Source: Comamonadaceae bacterium
GTDB taxonomy: Bacteria > Pseudomonadota > Gammaproteobacteria > Burkholderiales > Burkholderiaceae_C
Direction of reading: 5' to 3'
DNA length: 35,757 nt
Assembly: GCA_947375135.1 (NCBI GenBank)
Contig: CANCER010000035.1
Span: 1 to 35,757, forward strand
Position numbers and translations under genes: made by a program. Positions 15,951-22,085 of this stretch are shown piece by piece. Within the stretch, counting starts at the first letter, position 1; every line of letters begins with the position of its first letter. The notes beneath the pieces are model-generated. The model worked only from the letters and a program-made list of their open reading frames with translations, did not search any database and was not told where the DNA came from.

Positions 15951-17243
15951 TCAGGCCTTGGCATAGCTGGCTTGCATACGCCCCAGGCGTTCGCCGGCAG
16001 GAGGGTGCGAGTAGTAGAACTTCACGTACACCGGATCGGGCGTGAGCGTGGAGGCGTTGTCCTTGTAGAGTTTGAGCAGGGCCGAGGACAGGTCCGCACC
16101 ACTGGTCTGTGCAATGGCATAGGCATCGGCTTCAAACTCATGCTTGCGCGAGAACTGGGCCATCACCGGTGTGATGAAAGTGCTGAACAGGGGTATCACC
16201 ATCATGAACAGTAGCAGAGCCAGCGCATCGTTGGCACCGCGCAAATTGGGGATGACGCCCAAGCCGATATAAAACCATGTCTGACCGCTCAGCCAGCCCA
16301 GCAGGGCAAAGCCCACCAGGCTCAGGGCGAACATGGAACCGATGCGCTTGAGAATGTGGCGGTGTTTGAAATGCCCCAGTTCATGCGCCAGCACGGCATC
16401 CACTTCGCCGGGGTTCAGTTGCTCCAGCAGCGTGTCGTAAAACACTACGCGCTTGGAAGCACCAAAGCCGGTGAAGTAGGCATTGGCATGCGCACTGCGC
16501 TTGCTGCCGTCCATGACAAAAAAACCCTTGGATTGGAAGCCGCAGCGGGCCATCAGTTGGGTCACACGGTCTTTCAGTTCCGGGTTGTCCAGCGGCTTGA
16601 ATTTGTTGAACCAGGGTGCGATCAGTGTGGGGTAAAGCAGCAGCATCAGCAGGTTAAAACCCATCCACACACACCAGGTCCACAGCCACCATAAGGCGCC
16701 GGTGGCACCCATCATCCAGAGAATCAGGCTGGCAAGCGGCAGGCCTATCACCGCACCGACGACCAGTGACTTCAGCATGTCTTGCAGCCAGAGCTTGGGC
16801 GTTATTTTGTTGAAGCCGAAGCCTTGCTCGATGACAAAGGTCTTGTAAAGTGTGAAGGGCAAATCAATCAGACTGCCAATCAGCGCGAAGCACGCCAACA
16901 GGGCCAGCTGCTGGCCCAGGCCCGGCTGCATCCACTGCAGCAACAACTGGTTCAACCAGGACAGGCCGCCCAGCAGGGTCCATGCCAACACCAGAGCCGC
17001 ACCCCAGGCCAGTTCCAACATGCCGAAGCGTGTTTTTACCAGCGTGTAATCGGCGGCCTTCTGGTGTGATTGCAGCGTAATGCGGCGGGCAAAGTCGGCA
17101 GGTACTTGCGCGCGATGGTGTGCCACATGGCGAATCTGGCGCGTTGCCAGCCAGAATTTCAAAAGCAGTCCTGCCACCAGCGCCGTTGCAAAGGCAACCG
17201 TCATGCTGAAGGAGAGTTGGCTGAATAAAGAAGAGTCGTTCAT
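15951..17243 (-). CDS. M48 family zinc metallopeptidase (Ste24/CAAX protease 1-like)
   Basis: Membrane-bound zinc protease of 430 aa. An N-terminal M48_N region with several helices (about 10-30, 75-100, 105-128, 155-205) leads to the catalytic HELGHFKH (His287, Glu288, His291) and the third ligand Glu in HEFEADAYA near residue 370. Two further helices lie between them. The architecture is that of Ste24-type CAAX proteases, which in bacteria probably act in membrane protein quality control rather than on prenylated substrates. ATG 17243 (MNDSSLFSQLSF) is chosen because upstream frame extension runs antisense through orn. The gene starts only 36 bp from the divergent orn start, so the two promoters must overlap or be leaderless. 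Confidence 0.92.
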   Translation of the reverse strand: MNDSSLFSQLSFSMTVAFATALVAGLLLKFWLATRQIRHVAHHRAQVPADFARRITLQSHQKAADYTLVKTRFGMLELAWGAALVLAWTLLGGLSWLNQLLLQWMQPGLGQQLALLACFALIGSLIDLPFTLYKTFVIEQGFGFNKITPKLWLQDMLKSLVVGAVIGLPLASLILWMMGATGALWWLWTWCVWMGFNLLMLLLYPTLIAPWFNKFKPLDNPELKDRVTQLMARCGFQSKGFFVMDGSKRSAHANAYFTGFGASKRVVFYDTLLEQLNPGEVDAVLAHELGHFKHRHILKRIGSMFALSLVGFALLGWLSGQTWFYIGLGVIPNLRGANDALALLLFMMVIPLFSTFITPVMAQFSRKHEFEADAYAIAQTSGADLSSALLKLYKDNASTLTPDPVYVKFYYSHPPAGERLGRMQASYAKA

Positions 17244-17279
17244 GGCGACTGAGTTTAGGCCATCGGCGACAATGGCGGG

Positions 17280-17846
17280 ATGGCTGAATCCAACACCCCC
17301 ATAAGCAAATCCGACAAAAACCTGGTCTGGCTCGATTGCGAGATGACCGGCCTCGAGCCTGAGCGCGAGCGCATCATCGAAATCGCTGTCATCGTGACCA
17401 GCCCCGATCTGGCTGTTCGCATCGAAGGCCCGGTGTTTGCCATTCACCAAAGCGACGCGCTGTTGAACGGGATGGACGCCTGGAACAAGGGCACCCACGG
17501 CAAGAGCGGCTTGATCGACAAGGTCAAGGCGTCCACAGTCTCTGAAGAGCAGGCACAAAACGAGCTGATTGCCTTTCTGAGTCAGTATGTGCCCGCCAGC
17601 GGTTCCCCTATGTGCGGCAACTCCATCGGGCAGGACCGGCGCTTTCTGGTCAAGTACATGCCCAAGTTGGAAGCGTTTTTCCATTACCGCAATCTGGACG
17701 TGAGCACGTTGAAGGAACTGGCCAAGCGCTGGAAGCCGGAGGTCTATGCCTCGTTCAAGAAGCAGCAGCGCCACACTGCGCTGGCCGATGTGCATGAGTC
17801 CATCGACGAGCTGATGCATTACCGGGAACATTTCCTCAAGGTATAG
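17280..17846 (+). CDS. orn: Oligoribonuclease
   Basis: 3'-5' exoribonuclease that clears RNA dinucleotides, including pGpG from c-di-GMP breakdown. 188 aa (E. coli 181). All DEDDh residues are present: WLDCEMTGL with Asp19 and Glu21, [10 protein letters not shown] with Asp about 117, and [12 protein letters not shown] with His about 162 and Asp about 167. The sequence KWKPE-like 'AKRWKPEVY' and 'LDVSTLKEL' are family-typical. It diverges from the M48 gene and is followed by the 261-bp leader region of the DEAD-box gene. Confidence 0.97.
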   Translation: MAESNTPISKSDKNLVWLDCEMTGLEPERERIIEIAVIVTSPDLAVRIEGPVFAIHQSDALLNGMDAWNKGTHGKSGLIDKVKASTVSEEQAQNELIAFLSQYVPASGSPMCGNSIGQDRRFLVKYMPKLEAFFHYRNLDVSTLKELAKRWKPEVYASFKKQQRHTALADVHESIDELMHYREHFLKV

Positions 17847-17912
17847 AACGTGTGGGTTGGCGGTGCGCGCTTCACCTTTACATACGGTAGATTAGGTAGA
17901 AACCCGAATTCG

Positions 17913-17921
17913 TGTCATAAT
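17913..17921 (+). promoter_or_regulatory. Extended -10 promoter candidate for the DEAD-box gene
   Basis: TGTCATAAT is a TGn extended -10 element with CATAAT (five of six). The matching -35 position (17893-17898, TAGGTA) is poor, as is usual for extended -10 promoters. Transcription would begin near 17928 and give a leader of about 180 nt. Confidence 0.4.
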
Positions 17922-17922
17922 C

Positions 17923-18060
17923 AAAGGCTGCGCTACACACTGTAGCCTTTTGTACATCTCCCTTCATTCACCGGACCCCCACTACATGGGGTCCCAAGCA
18001 CTGAGAACCCCATAGCGGGTCAGAGCAGGTTCCGTTTGATGGTTGATGTTTTTTAACCAT
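17923..18060 (+). promoter_or_regulatory. Structured 5' leader with competing stem-loops before the DEAD-box gene
   Basis: In order: a hairpin AAAGG...CTACA-CAC-TGTAG-CCTTT (17923-17951) followed by TTTT; GGACCCC (17973-17979) pairing with GGGGTCC (17988-17994); the same segment, ATGGGGT (17986-17992), able instead to pair with ACCCCAT (18007-18013); and a last hairpin ATGGTT (18039-18044) with AACCAT (18055-18060) holding six T. The second and third pairings exclude each other. A 9-codon ORF MGSQALRTP (17986-18015) spans exactly the switch segment but has no Shine-Dalgarno sequence. No known riboswitch class is recognised. Confidence 0.5.
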
Positions 18061-18107
18061 TGACGGAGCAGTCGCACAACCTGCGGCGCTCGCGTGTGAG
18101 AAAAAAT

Positions 18108-20135
18108 ATGACTGACGCTTTTGAAGTGACAGGCGAATTCGCGCCTGCCGAAAACTTTTCCGCCCCCCTGGACACCAACCTCGAGGCTGTTTCTTCTGTG
18201 GAAGCAGTGATCGAAGTGGCCGCCGATGTGCCTGAAGCCCCCAACGGCTTTGTGGAACTGGGTCTGGCCCGCGAACTGGTGATGGCGGTGAAGGACCTGG
18301 GTTATACCCAGCCCACCACGGTGCAGATGAAGACCATTCCTCTGGCATTGCCCTCCACAGTGGAAGGCCAGAAGGCCGGCTACATCGACCTGATGGTCTC
18401 CAGCCAGACCGGTAGCGGCAAGACCGCTGCCTTCCTGCTGCCCGTGCTGCACACCCTGCTGGCACAACAAGCTGCTGCTGAAACCGCTGAGCGCGAAGAA
18501 TTCGAAGCGGCCACCGCTGCCGCATTGGCCGCCGGCCAGCCCGCTCCCAAGCGCCCCAAGCGCAAGGACCCGACCAGCCAGCGCAACTTCAAGGCCGCCA
18601 CACCCGGCGCCCTGATTGTGTGCCCGACCCGCGAACTGGCTCAGCAAGTTGCCCATGACGCCATCGACCTGGTGCAGCATTGCCGTGGTCTGCGCGTTGC
18701 CAACATCGTGGGCGGTATGCCTTACCAGCTTCAAATTGCCAAGCTGCAAAACGCCGACCTGGTGGTTGCAACTCCCGGCCGTCTGCTGGACCTGCAGCGC
18801 TCGCAGCAAATCAAGCTCGACCAGGTGCAATTCCTGGTGGTTGACGAAGCCGACCGCATGCTGGACCTGGGCTTCTCGGACGACCTGGCTGAAATCAACC
18901 AGCTCACCATCGACCGCAAGCAGACCATGATGTTCAGCGCCACCTTCGCGCCGCGCATCCAGCAACTCGCTGCCCGCGTGATGCGTGAACCCCAGCGCGT
19001 GACCATCGACAACCCGCAGGAAAAACACGTCAACATCAAGCAGGTGCTGTTCTGGGCCGACAACGCCCACCACAAGCGCAAGCTGCTGGACCACTGGCTG
19101 CGTGACACCACCATCAACCAGGCCATTGTGTTTGCCAGCACCCAGATCGAGTGCGACGGCCTGGCCAACGACCTGCAACAAGAAGGCTTCTCGGCCGTGG
19201 CCCTGCACGGTGCCCTGAGCCAGGGTCTGCGCAACCGCCGCCTGATGGCCCTGCGCCAAGGCCAGGTGCAAATCCTGGTGGCAACCGATGTGGCAGCGCG
19301 CGGTATTGACGTGCCCACCATCAGCCACGTGTTCAACTTCGGTCTGCCGATGAAGGCCGAGGATTACACCCACCGCATTGGCCGTACCGGCCGCGCCGGA
19401 CGCGATGGCCTGGCCATCACCTTCGCCGAAATGCGCGACCGCCGCAAGATTTTCGACATCGAAGCCTACACCCGCCAGCCCATCAAGGCTGAAGTGGTGC
19501 CCGGCATGGAGCCGCAACAGCGCCAGCCCGATGCCCGTGCGCCCAGCAGCTTCGGCGGCCGTGGACGCTTTGAAGGCAACGGCGGTGGCGGTGGTGGCGG
19601 ACGTGACCGCAAGTTCGCCGGTGGCGGCGCGCGTGAGGGCTTCAGCTACGAGCGCAAGGGTGGTTTCAACGACCGCTTTGCACAACAGGGCGCACCCGCA
19701 CCCCGTGGTGACTTCGCTCCCCGCGCTGACTTTGCCCCGCGCGGCGACAGCCGTCCTCCCCGTGGCGATTTCGCTCCCCGTGGTGACGCACCGCGCGGTG
19801 ATTTCGTCCCCCGTGGTGACTTTGCCCCGCGCGGTGACAGCCGTCCCCCACGTGGCGATTTCGCTCCCCGTGGTGATGCACCGCGCGGCGACTTGGCCCC
19901 CCGTGGCGACAGCCGTCCTCCCCGTGGCGACTTTGCTCCCCGTGGTGATGCACCGCGTGGCGACTTTGGCGCCCCCCGTGGCGATTTCGGTCCCCGCAAG
20001 GACTTCGGCGCCCCCCGTGGTGATTTCGGTGCGCCGCGTGGTGCCAAGCCTGCCTTTGCCAAGCCCGGTAACGGCGGCAAGGTGTTCGTGCCCCGCGATG
20101 CCAAGAAGCGTCCTCCCGCTCGCAACTTCGACTAA
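18108..20135 (+). CDS. DEAD-box ATP-dependent RNA helicase with long RGD-rich tail
   Basis: 675-aa RNA helicase closest in motif style to the RhlE-like group. Seen in order: Q motif region with LGYTQPTTVQ (about 64-73), motif I QTGSGKT (Lys105), PTREL (173-177), TPGRLLD, DEAD (246-249), SAT (277-279), ATDVAARGIDV and HRIGRTGRAGR (422-432). Between motifs I and Ia is an Ala/Glu/Lys-rich insertion of about 45 residues (120-165) absent from minimal DEAD cores. The tail from about 470 is disordered: a Gly/Arg block, then PRGDF-type repeats. I start at ATG 18108 (MTDAFEVTGEF); a TTG at 18060 lies inside a leader hairpin. Likely roles are ribosome assembly or cold-related RNA turnover, inferred from the family. 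Confidence 0.95.
   Translation: MTDAFEVTGEFAPAENFSAPLDTNLEAVSSVEAVIEVAADVPEAPNGFVELGLARELVMAVKDLGYTQPTTVQMKTIPLALPSTVEGQKAGYIDLMVSSQTGSGKTAAFLLPVLHTLLAQQAAAETAEREEFEAATAAALAAGQPAPKRPKRKDPTSQRNFKAATPGALIVCPTRELAQQVAHDAIDLVQHCRGLRVANIVGGMPYQLQIAKLQNADLVVATPGRLLDLQRSQQIKLDQVQFLVVDEADRMLDLGFSDDLAEINQLTIDRKQTMMFSATFAPRIQQLAARVMREPQRVTIDNPQEKHVNIKQVLFWADNAHHKRKLLDHWLRDTTINQAIVFASTQIECDGLANDLQQEGFSAVALHGALSQGLRNRRLMALRQGQVQILVATDVAARGIDVPTISHVFNFGLPMKAEDYTHRIGRTGRAGRDGLAITFAEMRDRRKIFDIEAYTRQPIKAEVVPGMEPQQRQPDARAPSSFGGRGRFEGNGGGGGGGRDRKFAGGGAREGFSYERKGGFNDRFAQQGAPAPRGDFAPRADFAPRGDSRPPRGDFAPRGDAPRGDFVPRGDFAPRGDSRPPRGDFAPRGDAPRGDLAPRGDSRPPRGDFAPRGDAPRGDFGAPRGDFGPRKDFGAPRGDFGAPRGAKPAFAKPGNGGKVFVPRDAKKRPPARNFD
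19731..19964 (+). repeat. Three 72-bp tandem repeats in the helicase tail
   Basis: A 24-residue unit (FAPRGDSRPPRGDFAPRGDA then PRGD) occurs at 19731-19802, 19821-19892 and 19893-19964. The first two are separated by an 18-bp extra FVPRGD. Copies differ mainly at third codon positions (for example GGC/GGT), and the third begins Leu instead of Phe. Further degenerate PRGDF units continue to about 20040. The DNA repeat is in frame and keeps reading length in multiples of three. Confidence 0.9.
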
Positions 20136-20171
20136 GCGCGCAATGCCGGTGTGAACCGGCCCTGACGTGAC

Positions 20172-20218
20172 AAAGGCCTTGTGCGGAACGTTTATGCGTT
20201 CTGCCCAAGGCCTTTTTT
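20172..20218 (+). terminator. Strong Rho-independent terminator after the DEAD-box gene
   Basis: AAAGGCCTTG (20172-20181) pairs with CAAGGCCTTT (20206-20215). Inside, GCGGAACG pairs with CGTTCTGC (one G-T), closing on the loop TTTATG, so the stem is about 18 bp with one mismatch, followed by a run of six T. Confidence 0.92.
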
Positions 20219-20239
20219 GTGCTGTGTGCTGTGTTTTCG

Positions 20240-20338
20240 CCCGCGGCTGTCGCGCGGTAAGCCCCACTGCTCGTGTCCCCCGGCCTGCGGCCTCCTCCTT
20301 TACCTCGCTGTGGTGCTCACCCCACGCCATCCGCTCGG
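20240..20338 (-). repeat. Hairpin repeat, family A, copy 1 (degenerate stem)
   Basis: The core 20271-20306 (36 nt) is the reverse complement of 20407-20442 with one difference. Outside the core, bases 20240-20270 and 20307-20337 face each other with about 22 of 30 complementary positions, so this copy also has a stem, now degraded. The core contains GGCC-TGC-GGCC, a small hairpin. This and copy 2 fill nearly all of the 300-bp gap 20219-20518 between the helicase terminator and guaC; I see no gene there. Confidence 0.7.
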
Positions 20339-20377
20339 AGGGTGGGTGTTCGACGCAGATAAACCAAGCCCTCGCCC

Positions 20378-20471
20378 GATCAGGAGGGGTGGGTGCTCTG
20401 CAAAGTGAGGTAAAGGAGGAGGCCGTAGGCCGGGGGACACGAACGGCGCAGAGTACCCACGCCTCCTGATC
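20378..20471 (+). repeat. Hairpin repeat, family A, copy 2 (well-conserved stem)
   Basis: Arms 20378-20401 and 20448-20471 (24 nt each) are complementary at 22 positions and enclose a 46-nt loop. The loop holds the 36-nt core 20407-20442 shared, inverted, with copy 1. The core carries AAGGAGGAGG and the mini-hairpin GGCC-GTA-GGCC. The arm sequence (GATCAGGAGGGG at its outer end) is not the arm sequence of copy 1. No T-run follows, so it is not a standard terminator, though it lies between the convergent helicase and guaC genes. Confidence 0.8.
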
Positions 20472-20518
20472 CCGAAGTAACGCGGGCTTACATGACAAAC
20501 TGCCAAGCCCCAACGGAC

Positions 20519-21496
20519 CTACATCAGCAGATGCTCGCCGGCGTTGTCTCCCCCGAGCGTCACGTAGTTCACCTTGCGGATGTCCATCAGCTTCTTGCCG
20601 CCGGCATAGCTGATGGAGCTCTGCACATCCTGCTCCATCTCGATCAGCGTATCGGCCAGGCGGCCCTTGATCGGCTCCAGAATGCGCTTGCCTTCCACAT
20701 GCTTGTACTCGCCCTTGTTGAAGTCGCTGGCCGAGCCGTAGTACTCCTTGAACATCTCGCCGTCGACCTCCACGGTCTTGCCGGGCGACTCCTCGTGGCC
20801 GGCAAACAGCGAGCCGATCATCACCATGCTCGCGCCAAAGCGGATGCTCTTGGCAATGTCACCATGGCTGCGGATACCGCCGTCGGCAATGATGGGTTTG
20901 GTGGCCACGCGGGCACACCACTTGACCGCGCTGAGCTGCCAGCCCCCGGTGCCAAAGCCTGTTTTGAGCTTGGTGATGCACACCTTGCCCGGGCCCACGC
21001 CCACCTTGGTGGCGTCGGCTCCCCAGTTTTCCAGGTCGATCACGGCTTCGGGCGTGGCCACATTGCCGGCGATCACAAAGCTGGCCGGCATCTTCTCCTT
21101 CAGGTAGATGATCATGTTCTTCACGTTGTCGGAATGGCCGTGGGCGATGTCGATGGTGATGTACTCGGGCACCAGGCCTTTGGCGACCAACTGGTCCACG
21201 GTGTCGTAATCCGCCTTTTTGACGCCCAGCGAGATGGACGCGTACAGGCCTTTGCCATGCATGCGGGCAACGAACGCGACGTTGTCCAGGTCAAAGCGGT
21301 GCATGACATAGAAGTAGTTGTTGTGCGCCATCCATTCGCAAATGCCTTCGTCCACGACGGTTTTCATGTTGGCGGGCACCACCGGCAGGCGGAATTTGCG
21401 TCCACCGAGTTCTACGCCGGCGTCGCATTCCGAGCGGCTTTCCACGCGGCATTTGCGTGGCAGCAGCAGGATGTTGTCGTAGTCAAAAATTTCCAT
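20519..21496 (-). CDS. guaC: GMP reductase
   Basis: Reductively deaminates GMP to IMP with NADPH, returning guanine nucleotides to the purine pool. 325 aa, the size of the Bacillus/Lactobacillus-type GuaC rather than E. coli GuaC (347). The IMPDH/GMPR TIM-barrel features are clear: [13 protein letters not shown] at the start, the catalytic loop [20 protein letters not shown] with Cys173, then [20 protein letters not shown] and the phosphate-binding [14 protein letters not shown]. There is no CBS domain pair, which separates it from IMP dehydrogenase. The C-terminus [15 protein letters not shown] is complete. It is a single-gene unit flanked by hairpin repeats on both sides. Confidence 0.93.
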   Translation of the reverse strand: MEIFDYDNILLLPRKCRVESRSECDAGVELGGRKFRLPVVPANMKTVVDEGICEWMAHNNYFYVMHRFDLDNVAFVARMHGKGLYASISLGVKKADYDTVDQLVAKGLVPEYITIDIAHGHSDNVKNMIIYLKEKMPASFVIAGNVATPEAVIDLENWGADATKVGVGPGKVCITKLKTGFGTGGWQLSAVKWCARVATKPIIADGGIRSHGDIAKSIRFGASMVMIGSLFAGHEESPGKTVEVDGEMFKEYYGSASDFNKGEYKHVEGKRILEPIKGRLADTLIEMEQDVQSSISYAGGKKLMDIRKVNYVTLGGDNAGEHLLM

Positions 21497-21750
21497 AGTC
21501 CCAAGTTCCAGTCAAAAGGTTTCCATCAATCGTCTTCGATGGGCGCTTGGAATGGAGCAGGCAAAAAAATACCGGCTCCCAATTGCTTGGGCCCGGTGAT
21601 TGAGTTTACTCGCAGTGCTTGGGGTGTCTCATAACGCGGCTGTTCTGTTTGCTATTCGCTTTTTTGTAGGTGGTGGATGTGTTCAGGGTCCTTTGGAGCT
21701 TCTGGGAGTCTTGGGAGCTTCGCCGCGCGTTATGTGTGGGCGCGCCGCGA

Positions 21751-21810
21751 GCGGGTATGCCGGGGTCCTCATACTGCGGGTACGCACAAATCGGCCCCCG
21801 GCATACCCGC
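21751..21810 (+). repeat. Hairpin repeat, family B, copy 1
   Basis: GCGGGTATGCCGGGG (21751-21765) and its perfect reverse complement (21796-21810) form a 15-bp stem around a 30-nt loop. Positions 21765-21796 (32 nt) recur inverted at 21942-21973 with two differences. The loop itself contains TGCG-GGTA-CGCA, a small hairpin at its centre. Confidence 0.85.
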
Positions 21811-21918
21811 CCACGGCGTTAAGTGGCGTTGCTGCGCTCGCCGGTGGTTGCCAAAGTCCAAGTGCGAATCCAAGGCTTCACCGCTTGGTATTCCTGTGCG
21901 CAATAGGCAGCGCAACGT

Positions 21919-21996
21919 GCAGAGGGGCCGGGTAGCGGGGCGGCCGACTTGTGCGTACCCGCAGTAGGAGGACGCCCCGCTACCCGGTCCCTCTGC
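21919..21996 (-). repeat. Hairpin repeat, family B, copy 2
   Basis: Arms 21919-21941 and 21974-21996 (23 nt) are complementary at 22 positions (the one exception can be a G-U pair in RNA) and enclose exactly the 32-nt core 21942-21973, the inverted equivalent of copy 1. The arms share only a rough GGGTA..GC.GGG pattern with copy 1. The plus strand of the loop contains TAGGAGGA. Confidence 0.85.
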
Positions 21997-22085
21997 CACC
22001 AACCACGCAGGCATATCTTTGGCACAACCAGCAAAACTGCGCCAGTCGATGAAAGCCCAACGCCCCGGCTTCCTACAATCACCCC

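Larger units (their letters stand above)
21497..22085. other. 589-bp non-coding region between guaC and the UvrD-like helicase gene
   Basis: Divergent intergenic region. It must hold the guaC promoter (minus) and the helicase promoter (plus), but I cannot place either with confidence. Its main content is the two family-B hairpin repeats at 21751-21810 and 21919-21996. GGAGCTTC is repeated near 21693 and 21714. A short ATCG...CGAT element stands just upstream of guaC. No open frame here resembles a protein. Confidence 0.7.

Noticed and set aside
19731..20040. Regular repeats that could suggest a CRISPR or VNTR array
   Set aside because: There are no unique spacers of constant length; the 72-bp units are in frame and encode the helicase tail.
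20378..20471. Family-A hairpin as a bidirectional terminator of the helicase and guaC genes
   Set aside because: There is no T-run on either side, the loop is 46 nt long and conserved, and the helicase already has a strong terminator at 20172-20218.
17982..20513. An 843-codon open frame antisense to the DEAD-box helicase
   Set aside because: The Gly/Thr/Ala low-complexity stretches are the complement of the RGD repeats, and the rest has no recognisable domain. It also crosses the helicase terminator.
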